Source: an uncultured candidate division Zixibacteria bacterium (GTDB lineage: Bacteria; Zixibacteria; MSB-5A5; SM1-73). From it: DNA of 58,270 bases. Numbering within the stretch: the first letter of the stretch is position 1; each line of letters starts with the position of its first letter. The notes below the pieces were generated by a model. The model saw only the letters and a list, made by a program, of their open reading frames with translations. It was not told the origin of the DNA and made no database searches. Shown one piece after another: positions 27,387 to 37,800 of the stretch. Position numbers and translations under genes: made by a program. The stretch spans positions 1 to 58,270 of the forward strand of contig CAIVRH010000018.1 of the NCBI GenBank assembly GCA_903908285.1, read 5' to 3'.

Positions 27387-29255
27387 ATGAAAAAACTGGT
27401 CATTCTCGGCATATTATTCACATTGTTCGTCTTTGCTTTTGTTTCTACCCCTGCTCAGATGATAAAGCACTCGTTCGAAATCCCGCCTTTGGAGAAGAAA
27501 GTGGATAAGTATCAGCAAGGGGTGGAAGTTGCCAGAGCCCTGATCAGAGAAGGGAGCCCGGGCGAAGCGCTGAAAATAATCGTGCAGCTGAAGGACACCT
27601 ACGGAGACAACACCGAGCTGAACGATCTTTTGAAAGAGGCATATCTGGCGGGGAAAGAATACGGCAAGGTGGAGGAGCTGATCAACAAAGACCTGGAGCG
27701 CGATCCAAAGAATTGGCAGCTTTACTGCGAGCTGGCGAACGTCTGTATAAAAACCCAAAGAATGGACGAAGCCAAGCAAAATTTAAGTAAAGCCGTCGAT
27801 CTCTCCCCCGACAAGATAAGGGCATACCAGGAGGTGGCATGGGTCTATTTGAGGAACGGGCTCAACCCCGACGCCATCGATACCTACAAGAGAGCCCGGA
27901 TGAAGCTGAACCAGCCCGACGTTTTTGCCATCGATTTAGCCAGCTTATACGAAACCTTAAAAGATTACAAATCCGCAGTGGACGAATATTTCCTTTACAT
28001 GGGCAACGACTCCACCAAGTTCGAGGTAGTGGAAAACCACATCAACGATTTAATCTCCAGCCAGGAGAACTTGGATCAGATCCAACTGGCTTTAAGCGAG
28101 AGGATCAAAAAGAAACCTCAGGATAAATATTATCAGAAGCTATACGGGGACCTGCTGTTCCGGGAAAAAGATATAAGTGGCGCATTCGAAATCTACAAAA
28201 AAGTGGACGGCCTTTTCAACGCCCAAGGAAAATTCATCTTAACCTTTGCCCAGATGTGCCATAACCAGAAATACTACGGGCAAGCCATTCAAGCCGGCCA
28301 GTATCTTTTGTCTGCCAACCCGGCCAAGGACTTGGACCTGTCCGCCAAAATGCTCATCGCCAGCTCGGACGTGGGGATGGAGAAGTTCCCGGATGCCATA
28401 ACCGTCTACCAGGAGATCATCGACCAATATTCGAATTTGAATCTGGCGGAAGAGAAACTGTATCGCCGGGAAATTTCCCTTTCGTTCTTTGAAATCGGGG
28501 AGATCAAACTCTTTCAACTCCGAAAGCCGGATGAGGCCTTTACCTATTATCAAAAAGTGGTGTCAGATTTTAAGGATACGGATGCCTATCCCCCGGCTCT
28601 GGTGCGCTTGAGTGATTGCCGGATGATCAAAGGCGATTTAGACAGCGCCCGGACCCTGCTGGAAGCCGCCTCTTTGGACCGGAGGGCTGAGGGAAAGCAG
28701 GAGGAGGTAGGTTACAAGCTGGCGGAGATCGAATTTTTCAAGGGGAATTTCGAGAAGGCTCTGACCGGATACAACCAGGTGATAACCGACTTCCCCAAGG
28801 GGCTTTATGTGAATAACAGCTTAGAAAGAATCATCACCATCGGCGATAACCAAGAGCTGGAACGGTATATGCTCTCGGTTTTTGCCTTGGCCATGCTGGA
28901 GAAACTTCAAGGGAATAACGATTCTGCCATCATCAAGCTGGACCAGATAATCAATACCAAAAACGAGAAATTGTCGGATTTGGCCCAGCTGGAAAAAGGG
29001 AAGATCTACGCACAGGAAAGGAATTTCTCATCATCGGTGGAAGCTTATCAAAAACTGCTGGAGAAATATCCCAAAAGCTTATACCGCGATCAGGCCCAGA
29101 TGCTGATCGGCGACGTTTACAATTACGGCCTGAAGGACAAAGTCAAAGCCGCCGATGCTTATCAAAAGCTGCTTAAAGATTACGACCGGTCTATCTATGT
29201 GGACGAGGTTCGGGATAAACTAAGGGACTTGAAAGGAAACAGCTCCTCCGGTTGA
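27387..29255 (+). CDS. Secreted TPR-repeat protein
   Basis: The 622-aa protein has a signal peptide (residues 1-23, ending TPAQ). The rest is a helical solenoid of about 13-15 TPR units, for example PKNWQLYCELANVCIKTQRM, DKIRAYQEVAWVYLRNGLNP and SLYRDQAQMLIGDVYNYGLK, including tandem YPKS/FPKG units of the YbgF/BamD-like kind near 460-600. Likely a periplasmic scaffold. GGAGGG lies about 12 bases upstream of the ATG. TATAAT at about 27352 may be its -10 box. Upstream gene and downstream genes are separated by repeats, so it may be monocistronic. Confidence 0.85.
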   Translation: MKKLVILGILFTLFVFAFVSTPAQMIKHSFEIPPLEKKVDKYQQGVEVARALIREGSPGEALKIIVQLKDTYGDNTELNDLLKEAYLAGKEYGKVEELINKDLERDPKNWQLYCELANVCIKTQRMDEAKQNLSKAVDLSPDKIRAYQEVAWVYLRNGLNPDAIDTYKRARMKLNQPDVFAIDLASLYETLKDYKSAVDEYFLYMGNDSTKFEVVENHINDLISSQENLDQIQLALSERIKKKPQDKYYQKLYGDLLFREKDISGAFEIYKKVDGLFNAQGKFILTFAQMCHNQKYYGQAIQAGQYLLSANPAKDLDLSAKMLIASSDVGMEKFPDAITVYQEIIDQYSNLNLAEEKLYRREISLSFFEIGEIKLFQLRKPDEAFTYYQKVVSDFKDTDAYPPALVRLSDCRMIKGDLDSARTLLEAASLDRRAEGKQEEVGYKLAEIEFFKGNFEKALTGYNQVITDFPKGLYVNNSLERIITIGDNQELERYMLSVFALAMLEKLQGNNDSAIIKLDQIINTKNEKLSDLAQLEKGKIYAQERNFSSSVEAYQKLLEKYPKSLYRDQAQMLIGDVYNYGLKDKVKAADAYQKLLKDYDRSIYVDEVRDKLRDLKGNSSSG

Positions 29256-29325
29256 GGGGGACGGTATGCCAAGTGAATCGGTCAGGAACTTGCGTTCTGC
29301 GACAGGTGAAATTCGAATATCGGTT

Positions 29326-29580
29326 CTAACCTACCTCAACCCTCTCCTTTTTATCTTTCTTACTCAATTCTGTCACTTGCTCCTCTAACTGCTTGATCCG
29401 GTATAGCATTCCTTCTCTTTTCGCCGATTTTATCTTGGCGCTGGTCCGGACCAAAAGCCCCAGAGAGACCAACATGAAAAGAATCGAATTGACTGTCCGG
29501 AATATCTCGCCGAAGGCGAAGAGGGAGTCCAAAAAGGCGGCTACCCCCAAAAGCAGAAGCACACTGCTCCAAATAAGCAT
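29326..29580 (-). CDS. Small membrane protein with coiled-coil tail
   Basis: This 84-aa protein has two hydrophobic segments (about 3-20 and 30-45) and a charged helical tail (GMLYRIKQLEEQVTELSKKD) that should form a coiled coil. The ATG at 29580 has GGAGGG upstream, which supports it being real despite its small size. Inner membrane, with the tail in the cytoplasm. No family is recognised. It lies alone on the minus strand between the TPR gene and the GT117 gene. Confidence 0.65.
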   Translation of the reverse strand: MLIWSSVLLLLGVAAFLDSLFAFGEIFRTVNSILFMLVSLGLLVRTSAKIKSAKREGMLYRIKQLEEQVTELSKKDKKERVEVG

Positions 29581-29758
29581 TTTACCCTCCTTCAGTTTGT
29601 GTTTGGGTCTATAATTGTTTTTCGGACTATTTTGAATAAACTTAATCGACTTAGTCCCAAAAAAACAAGCCGTATGTTTTTTTTAAATGAAAGATATTAA
29701 GCATTTGGACAGAACCGGTGGTTAATCCCGAGAATCTCCGAAGTGGCTTGTTTTTGAT

Positions 29759-29786
29759 TTGACAAGAGGGGAATACACCGTATATT
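29759..29786 (+). promoter_or_regulatory. Promoter of the GT117 gene
   Basis: TTGACA, a 16-base spacer and TATATT, about 115 bases before the GTG start. The stretch 29581-29903 has no gene besides this. Confidence 0.65.
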
Positions 29787-29903
29787 ATCTAACCGGTATT
29801 TGCGTAATCGCATATACTGTGGGTTTTGGGAAAGAGCTTGATTGCCATAACATATAAGCCATCCCGGTTTGACTGGGTCAAAGATTAAACGGAGAGAGTC
29901 AAA

Positions 29904-32489
29904 GTGGTAGAAAAACTGCAAAACTGGTTACAAAAACAGGATCGGGTTTCGCTTTTAATCTCCCTCTTTGTTTTTCTGGTGAGCATTATCGTCTATTTAA
30001 AAACCATGGCTCCTACGGTCCCGTTTTGGGATTGCGGTGAGTTCATCGCCTGCGCCTATATTCTGGGAATTCCCCATCCTCCCGGAACCCCTCTTTTCGT
30101 CTTAATTTCCCGGATTTTCACCCTGTTTCCCATCGCCAGCCAGATAGCCGTGAGGGTGAATTTCGTCTCTGCCTTATTTTCTGCCCTTTCCGTTTGGCTG
30201 ACCTACATCATAATCGTGAAGCTCCTCAGCCGATGGAATAAGGAGGACGAAAGCTTATGGCTGAGGATAACCCGATACTCGGGTGGGATAGTAGGAAGTT
30301 TATTTTTGGCATTTTCCATGACCTTCTGGTCCAATGCAGTGGAGGCAGAAGTCTATGGAATATCCATGTTTTTGATTCTTCTTATGTTCTATCTGGCATT
30401 GGTGTGGATGGATAAAAGAACTACACCCAAAGGGGACAAGATACTGATATTGATTGCTTACTTGGGGCTGCTTTCTACCGGGATTCACCCCACCGTTTTT
30501 CTGGTGCTGCCGGCAGTATTCCTGTTGGTGGCGCTGATAGACCGTCAGAAGCTATTAGACTGGCGATTTTGGGTTACCGGTATAGTTTTTGGCCTGGTGA
30601 TGCACAGCCTTACCCCATTTCTGGTGGCGCTAGGCAGCTGGTTTGCCATAACTCTGCTTTTTACCTTGTTTTCCCAAAAAAGAAAAACCTGGGCGCTTTA
30701 TCTGATAATAATCTCCACCGGTATTCTGGGTTATTCCAACCAGTTTTTTATCCCCATCCGTTCCGCTCAGGAGCCAGCCATCGATGAGAACAATCCTTCG
30801 GACTGGAGAAGTTTCAAAGCCTTCCTGGAGCGGAAGCAATACGGGGATGAGAGCATGATCGGCAGAATGTTCTACCGCCGGGGCACCTGGGGAAATCAAT
30901 TCGGCACCAAGGAACGGATGGGATTCTGGGGATTTTTCCGGGAACAGTTCATGGACAAAAAGCTCTGGTTTATTCCCGTATTCTTGGGACTTCTGGGCAT
31001 CTGGGAGCAGATCAAAAGGAGAAAAAACGAAGGGGTGGTGCTCCTCTTCCTTCTCTTGGCCTGTACCGTCGGGCTGGTTTTGTATATGAATTTTGCCGAC
31101 GGCACCAAGCCGGATTTGGCAAGCGGAGAAACCATCCGCCTGGAGGTGAGAGACCGGGATTATTTCTGGACTCCGGGATTTATGTTTTTTGCCCTGCTGA
31201 TGGGGCTGGGAGCATTCGGGGTGGTGATGCATCTGGGCAAGTTTCTTGAAAAAAAAGCAAGATTCAATTCCCCCGGATCGAAGGTGGGACAAGTCATTTT
31301 AGGCATCACTGTGGCGGTTCTATTGGTCTTGCCTCTTTTAGCTTTAAAGAATAATTATCGCAGGAATGATCGCACCGGAAACTGGATCCCGTATGATTAT
31401 GCTTATAATCATCTGCAAAGCTGCGATAAGGACGGTATTCTGATCACCAACGGGGATAACGACACCTTTCCTTTGTGGTTTTTGCAGAATGTGGAAAAGA
31501 TCCGGCAGGACGTAAGGGTGATCAACTTGAGCCTGCTGAATGCCGACTGGTATATCCTCCAGCTGAAGGATATCTGGAAAGTACCCATGAATTTGACCTA
31601 TGACCAGATCAAGGGGGTTCCCACCCGGATGTCGAACGGAAGATTCGCTCCCCGGCCGGTGAAAACATATTTCGATCCCATTCGCAAGCAGAACCATTAT
31701 ATCTTTCCCTATTACGACGAGAAATCCAAAAGCGTCATCCGTATCCAAGATATGATGGTGGAAAATATCGTTTTGACCAATAACTTTAAGTATCCTTTCT
31801 ACTTTTCCCGGACTACCCCCTCCAGCAGCCGGGTGGGATTGGATGACCATGCAAAAAAAGAAGGGCTGGCGGATCTTTTGGTGCCGGAGCAGGGAAAGGA
31901 AATGATGGACCCGGAGAGATTCCGCAAGAACCTGTGGGAAGTCTATCGCTACCGGGGGCTGGATGATGTGAATGTCTATAAGGACGAAAATACCGTCGGG
32001 CTGTTGATGAATTATGCGGAGAGATTCATCGATTTGGCGGATTATTACCAACAAAATAAACAGGTGGACAAAGCTAAGGAGACACTGGAGAAATCCGTGC
32101 AAGTTTATCCGGATTATTACCGAACCCAGCTTCAATTGTACCGGCTGTATAATGACACCGGAGAAAAGGAGAAGGCGGATAAATTGCTGGAAAGTTACGA
32201 GAACCGGATGAACACACAAATCCGCAGATGCCCGGAGATCCTTTTGTACTATCAATATCTGGGACTGGCATATCAATCTCAAGGGAAAGCGGAACAGGCA
32301 GAAAGTATCATGGAAAAAGCATACCAAATCAATCCGACCGATATCATGAACTACCAGCTTCTAAGACAGGTATATGCCTATAATAAGCAAGGCGAAAAAC
32401 TGCTTAAGCTTATCACTGATTGGCTGGAAGAAAATCCCAACGACGAACAATCCAGAAAAATTCTGGAAAATTATCGAAACCAAAAATAA
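29904..32489 (+). CDS. DUF2723 (GT117) membrane glycosyltransferase with TPR tail
   Basis: The 861-aa protein starts at a GTG with GGAGAGAG upstream. The N-terminal 200 residues have the DUF2723 pattern: YLKTMAPTVPFWDCGEFIAC, then LGIPHPPGTPLFVLISRIFT and VNFVSALFSALS; the acidic D-C-G-E site corresponds to the lumenal/periplasmic catalytic loop of GT-C enzymes. About 12 membrane segments follow. Residues about 460-660 are a soluble domain (NGDNDTFPLWFLQNVEKIRQ). Residues about 690-850 are TPR units (DYYQQNKQVDKAKETLEKSV, LGLAYQSQGKAEQAESIMEK). Likely a protein O-glycosyltransferase using a lipid-linked sugar, common in Bacteroidetes-like groups; the substrate is not known. Confidence 0.9.
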   Translation: MVEKLQNWLQKQDRVSLLISLFVFLVSIIVYLKTMAPTVPFWDCGEFIACAYILGIPHPPGTPLFVLISRIFTLFPIASQIAVRVNFVSALFSALSVWLTYIIIVKLLSRWNKEDESLWLRITRYSGGIVGSLFLAFSMTFWSNAVEAEVYGISMFLILLMFYLALVWMDKRTTPKGDKILILIAYLGLLSTGIHPTVFLVLPAVFLLVALIDRQKLLDWRFWVTGIVFGLVMHSLTPFLVALGSWFAITLLFTLFSQKRKTWALYLIIISTGILGYSNQFFIPIRSAQEPAIDENNPSDWRSFKAFLERKQYGDESMIGRMFYRRGTWGNQFGTKERMGFWGFFREQFMDKKLWFIPVFLGLLGIWEQIKRRKNEGVVLLFLLLACTVGLVLYMNFADGTKPDLASGETIRLEVRDRDYFWTPGFMFFALLMGLGAFGVVMHLGKFLEKKARFNSPGSKVGQVILGITVAVLLVLPLLALKNNYRRNDRTGNWIPYDYAYNHLQSCDKDGILITNGDNDTFPLWFLQNVEKIRQDVRVINLSLLNADWYILQLKDIWKVPMNLTYDQIKGVPTRMSNGRFAPRPVKTYFDPIRKQNHYIFPYYDEKSKSVIRIQDMMVENIVLTNNFKYPFYFSRTTPSSSRVGLDDHAKKEGLADLLVPEQGKEMMDPERFRKNLWEVYRYRGLDDVNVYKDENTVGLLMNYAERFIDLADYYQQNKQVDKAKETLEKSVQVYPDYYRTQLQLYRLYNDTGEKEKADKLLESYENRMNTQIRRCPEILLYYQYLGLAYQSQGKAEQAESIMEKAYQINPTDIMNYQLLRQVYAYNKQGEKLLKLITDWLEENPNDEQSRKILENYRNQK

Positions 32490-32881
32490 CCTATAGATTT
32501 ATCCACCAGATTCCTGGTAGCGGGTCGAGGGCGCATTTACCCTTGACCTTTTTATTTTGGAGAAGTAACCGGTCGGGGTGCCGGGGTAAGCGGCTCCGGT
32601 TATACTAAGACAGGGGAAAATGGATTAAAGTAAATTCAATAATCCGCCGATAGTATATATGGGTATACACCCAACTAATTCTTTCAGTTCCGAACAGCGT
32701 GCCGCTTCGGCGGGACGCTGTTTTAATTCCGGCAGAAAGAACGATAGCCCTGCCCTATTCATCCCATTTTTTACCTGATCCCGGAGCTAATCTGCGCTAA
32801 AGTAATCCAGCCACTCTGTCGAAAACTAAATTGATGTTTTGATGGTTTTTGATCTTCAAAATTATCCAAATTTTTCCAGGG
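32490..32881. other. Gap with a hairpin
   Basis: Contains the hairpin AACAGCGT-GCCG...CGG-ACGCTGTT (32693-32723), followed by TTTT; it could terminate the GT117 transcript. No gene is seen. Confidence 0.5.
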
Positions 32882-34732
32882 ATGGACCCGATGACGCCCC
32901 CAACGATTATGGCAGTTTCTTCCGAAAATCCTCCGGAATCAGACAGCCCAAAAAATGCGAAATACCGATCGGAGACCACCCTGATCTTATTTTCTCTTCT
33001 CTATGGCATACTGGCGCTGGCGGTGATCTGGGTTATGACTTCGGGCGGTATGGGGGTAAGCTATGATTCCGAGAGGTATCTGATTTCCGCCCATCATTTC
33101 AGCCAGGGGGAGACAGAACAGGCATTCAAGATCGTATCTCCCACCTTTCCCATATTTTACCCGCTGACCATTTCGATAGCCCAGCGGCTGGGATGGGGTG
33201 ATGGAACCGGGGCGGCACGCACCCTCTCCGTTTTAGCCTTCATCCTCTCGGTCCTGTTGGTTTTTCATCTGGGGCACTTAGTCCAGGGTAAAATAACTGC
33301 CCACTTAAGCGCGGTCTCGCTTTTGGTTTTAGCACCCTCACTCTTTGTTTTCTCCTACTGCTGGTCGGAGACACTATACTTTCCCCTGTCGCTTTTGTCT
33401 CTGCTAATGCTGAAGATCTATCTGGGCGCGCCCGGGGAAAAGAGCACCAGATACCTTATGGCCAGCGGGCTTCTGGCCGGTTTGGGATTTACTACCCGCT
33501 ATATCGGGATAGCCCTGATCCTCTCGGGTCTTTTGACCATCTTCTTACTATCGCATGCCGAGCGCATGTCCAAGAAGATCAAGGAGCTGTTTTCTTTTGG
33601 CGGTATGGCGCTCTTGCCATTGCTGCTATACCTTTTAGGATGCCAGATTTATCTGAACCGGATTTTCCGGGGAAACGTCCCTTCCCAATTCTCCTTGCTC
33701 CAGCAAGCGGGCCTTTTCTTTTTGACCATTTATCGCGACTTTCTCACTTTCTATCTCACCTTTGACCGTAACGTTCAATTGCTTTTCAATTTGAACCTCC
33801 AGGGACAACTTAGCCGTCTTCTGCTTTGGTCCAATCTGGTTATAGTGCTCTGGATTATAATGGTTGTGTTTCTCTGGGTGAGGACCTTTATCTTATCGCC
33901 ATCTTTCCGCGCCAACCTCAGGTCCCAGATGGGGATCTGGAGCTATATGGTAGCCTATTCGCTTCTGGTCATCGGCATCACCTCGGGTGTGGCAGTAGAC
34001 CGCATGGGGACAAGATTTTTAGCGCCCCTATATCCGCTTCTGCTGATTTTGGCTTTTTCGATGCTGGTTTATGCCTATCAAGCCATAGGGAAAAGAAGAC
34101 CGAGGCAACGTCTGGCCGGTCTGTCCGCTTTAGCCATCTGCTTATTTTGGGCGATACAAATCGTCTCAAGTTATAACCTGTATAAAATAGTTGGTTCCGG
34201 AGCTTTCCCCTGTATGGAACAACCGGGGAATCAAAACAGAGAAAGCTTGAAATTCCTTCAAGCAAATGCAGGTCCGGATGATATTGTCATCAGTAATATT
34301 CCATATAAGCTTACCTTCATCTGGCCTCGCCATTTGCCTTATCTCGGCATCTCCATTCAAAAAGATCCCCCTCCCGCCAGATTAGCCATTTCCGAGATTC
34401 CCGACTCCCTTTCCCTTCTTTGGCCCTGGGAGATAAAGGGTGGGAGTCTCTCCCCGGATAGCCCGGATATGATTTCGGATGACTCGTTGGGTCAATCCCA
34501 TCGTCGTTTTGTCTTTATTTTGCTCTGTACCAAAGATTTTTCACATTATTCCACTCCCCTGGACGCTTTTGAAGAGTTAAATCAGAAAAGGGGGCTATAC
34601 TCATGGAAGAGTGTTTATGGAAACGATTATATTTATAAAACCGAAGCCTGGGTATTCGATTCTCCCCGGGATAAGCAGCGGGTGCTGGAGGAAAAGCTTG
34701 CGAATATTCAAACCAAAGAGACACGCCAGTGA
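32882..34732 (+). CDS. GT-C type membrane glycosyltransferase-like protein
   Basis: The protein is about 616 aa with 10-12 membrane segments. The first loop after segment 1 (GGMGVSYDSERYLISAHHFS) holds an acidic pair, D-S-E, as in the PMT/ArnT-like (GT39/GT83) fold, and the loop LVFHLGHLVQGKITAHLSAV and GLLAGLGFTTRYIGIALILS are typical of the family. The C-terminal 150 residues are a soluble periplasmic domain. It probably moves a sugar from a lipid carrier. The start could be the ATG at 32882 or 32891; both are near AGGGATGG. It may be a partner of the GT117 protein before it. Confidence 0.72.
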   Translation: MDPMTPPTIMAVSSENPPESDSPKNAKYRSETTLILFSLLYGILALAVIWVMTSGGMGVSYDSERYLISAHHFSQGETEQAFKIVSPTFPIFYPLTISIAQRLGWGDGTGAARTLSVLAFILSVLLVFHLGHLVQGKITAHLSAVSLLVLAPSLFVFSYCWSETLYFPLSLLSLLMLKIYLGAPGEKSTRYLMASGLLAGLGFTTRYIGIALILSGLLTIFLLSHAERMSKKIKELFSFGGMALLPLLLYLLGCQIYLNRIFRGNVPSQFSLLQQAGLFFLTIYRDFLTFYLTFDRNVQLLFNLNLQGQLSRLLLWSNLVIVLWIIMVVFLWVRTFILSPSFRANLRSQMGIWSYMVAYSLLVIGITSGVAVDRMGTRFLAPLYPLLLILAFSMLVYAYQAIGKRRPRQRLAGLSALAICLFWAIQIVSSYNLYKIVGSGAFPCMEQPGNQNRESLKFLQANAGPDDIVISNIPYKLTFIWPRHLPYLGISIQKDPPPARLAISEIPDSLSLLWPWEIKGGSLSPDSPDMISDDSLGQSHRRFVFILLCTKDFSHYSTPLDAFEELNQKRGLYSWKSVYGNDYIYKTEAWVFDSPRDKQRVLEEKLANIQTKETRQ

Positions 34733-34771
34733 TATTCGGGGAGTAAAGCCATAAGAAGCATATAGCGGTTG

Positions 34772-34812
34772 GAAGAAAAATAAAAACCGGATACCCCTAC
34801 GGGATATCCGGT
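34772..34812 (-). terminator. Terminator of the DUF4175 gene
   Basis: On the minus strand: ACCGGATATCCC, loop GTAG, GGGTATCCGGT, then TTTTTATTTTTC. It lies 47 bases past the DUF4175 stop. Confidence 0.8.
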
Positions 34813-34858
34813 CGGATTCATCTCTACAAATCATTTCCCTTAAAATCTCTGTCCCGGG

Positions 34859-37800
34859 CTATTTATTCAACCCCTCTTCGGTTAACGCTTTGAAGTAATC
34901 CTTGATCAGCTGCTCGTATTCTTTGGGGTAAGTTTCCTGCATGTATTTCAACAGATCGTCTCTGGCTGATCCCTCGGCCGGGGTAGTTCCCAGGGAAATA
35001 TCCTTCGGGCTGGTACGGGAAACATCCTGTCCCACCTCCGCCCTTCTCTGTTTGGAGTAGTCCCTTTCCTTCAAGGATTTTTCCGCATCCAAAAGCCGGG
35101 ATAGGATCATTTGTTGGCGATCCATGGTGCTTTGATCCACCTGCATCCTCTCGAAATCCTCCACCACTTTCTTCATCTCCTTTCCCATTTCGTCCAGTCG
35201 GCCGGTGATTTCCGACTGGTTGCCGAATTCCCCCTCCAGCTCGCCCAAGGCCTTCCTGACCGCCTCCTGCTCTGCAGCCAACCGGGAGAGTGCCGCCTGC
35301 TGGGATAAGGTAAGCTGCATGGCTCCGCCGTTACACTGCCCCAATTTTTTGGTATCCGAATTAATCCCCCCCTGCTTGTCGCACATCCCCTGCATCTTTT
35401 CGAAGAACTTCTCCATACCCGAACCGCTGCACGACTTTTCGGCGTTCTTCATCGACTCCATCAGCAGGCTGGCGGTAATATTCAAATCATAAAGTGCTTC
35501 CCGCTGCTGGTCCGAGGCGACCGGGATTTTTCTATCGGTTAGCTGTTGTATGGCATTCTCCATGCTGGCTAAGGATATGGCCAAAAACCTTTGAACATCC
35601 GCATCCACAAAAAGGGTGGCATGCGACAAATTCTCCAAATCTCCGGCGACTCTGGTGCCCGCGGCTTTAAGATTCTGCTGGTCATGCGCCAGGTCCAAAA
35701 GAGTTATATCCCCTTTATCCATCTGGCCGGACCGGCCAAACAATTGTTCCTGATGGTCCGAAATCGAAAACACATCCTCAAGAGATTTCCGGATAGCCCT
35801 GACTATTTCCTCCTTTTCCCCGGATTGCATGGTCTTCTGCATCTCCTTGAGTTTTTCACCCATGGATTTCAGCTTTTTGGAACAGGACTTGCCCGATTTG
35901 GAAGCTCCCCCCTGGTTAGAGCCGGAGAGCTGGGAGATGGCTTGATCCATATCATCTTTTACTCCGGATTCATCGGGCATTTGGTTAAGCTCCCGGCTTT
36001 CCTGGGGAGTCAACATGGAAAGCTCTTGAGCCAGACCGGTAAACTCGTTTAACTTTTTTTCGAACTCACCCAAATCATCCTTGAGCTTCTTCTCCTCATC
36101 GGAGAGGGGGGGCAATTTCTCCTTGGGGGAGGCATCCATATCGCGGTTTAGCTTATCCTGTTTCTCCGCCATTTGCTCCATCGACTTGATCAAATCGCTC
36201 AGCTTTTGCTCCGCCTGCATTTTCTTTAAAAGGGCGATGGTGCGCTCCAGTCGCTTGATCATCTCCTCCTGGGATGTCTGCATCTTCTTCATGGCTTCCT
36301 TGAGCTGGTCCGGATCCATGTTTTTCAAAGCGTCCTCCAGCTTTTTCATGGCTTCCTTCATCTCCGGTGTGGCTATCTGATCCATGAGCTTTTTCAGCTC
36401 CATCATCTTCTCCACCAACTCTAAAGAGGTAAGCTTGTTATCCTCAATTTTCTTTATATTCTCATCCATCTTCTGGGCAATGGCTTGAAGGTCCTTGGAC
36501 AGCTGTTGCTGTTTTTGTAAAGTCTCCTCCATCTGCTGTTTTTTCTCCCAATCCAAATCCAAGCCGGTATACCGGTTCATCTCCTGGGATAGATCCTCCA
36601 GTTTTTTCTTAAGCTCCTTCTGCCCCTTCATTACCGTCTCCAAATCTTCCACCTGTCCGGTCTGCTCTTTCTCCACCTCGGCGATGATCTCATCCACTGA
36701 GGGGAGACGGACAAAATAAGTTTTGCTTTCCGCTTTTTTTGGTCCGGAGAAGGAATCGTTGTCGTAGACTACCGCCCGGTATCTGACCAGGTCGCCGGGT
36801 AGCAGGGGATAATTGGAGAGATTCCAGCGATATTCCACCTCCTGGCTGGTCTGGTTGTTAGTGGGAAGTTCTATGCTTAAACTTTTTTCTTCACCCTCAT
36901 TACCCTGGGAAATTATCCGATAGACCAATTTCAGTGAGGAAAATCCGTAATCGTCAGACAATTTGATCAACAGACCGACCCGCATGGTCTCGGTCAAATC
37001 CTGATCCTGCCCCGGTTCCAAAATTTCCACAAAGGGAAATTGATCCTCGATTCGGGTAATTTTGTATTCGATGGGATCCTGACTCTTGTTTCCGCTCCTA
37101 TCCCACAGCTCGATGAAATACGAAACGTCCTTTTTTACCAATATCTCCCCGGCTGCCACATTCCCTTGTATCTTCGTCTCCTCCCGGGTGGAGTCGGAAT
37201 AGACCAATTCCGCCTTTCCCAGCTCTTTATTGGCTTTAATTGCGATTTCGACTTGAGTCCCCCCGATGGCCGTGATATTCCCGTCGTTTTCATCCACCAC
37301 CTCCGGTTTGAGCTGGGTATAGCGGGGATAATTCAAGGTCATTTTTAATGCCACCACCCTCGGTTTGTCTACCACTGTTATCCGGTAGTGCTCGCTTTCC
37401 ACTCCTGCCGCCTCCGCATAATAATCGAAGTTCCTTTTCACTTCTTTGAACTGGTAGACAAAGTCCAGCTCCGGTCCGGTCATTTTTTGGCTTTCAACCT
37501 CGCCCGTTTTATTCTGACGGTCCAGCTTCTCCTTATTCCATCCCGCCCCTTCATATTTCCAGAAAAGATTTATCTCCCCCGGCTTTTCCCCTTCCGTATT
37601 TATTTTGATCTTGACATCCGCATATTTGACCGCTTCGGAATTACCCGGAGAAATGACAAAGAAGAATTTCTGGGGAGAGGTAAATTCGGTCAAAGGATGG
37701 GAGAAGATGTAAAATGAATTTTTGAACAGGCTGGGAAATATCAAAGCATACACCACCAAAAAGATCACCAGGCCGGCGGTCCACCGGCTCATTTTCCTGA

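Noticed and set aside
31344-32327. 327-aa frame antisense to the GT117 gene
   Set aside because: It is a shadow of the coding frame; no start signals, while the plus-strand protein has clear domains.
35111-37717. Several plus-strand frames over the DUF4175 gene
   Set aside because: Shadows of a long, biased coding region.
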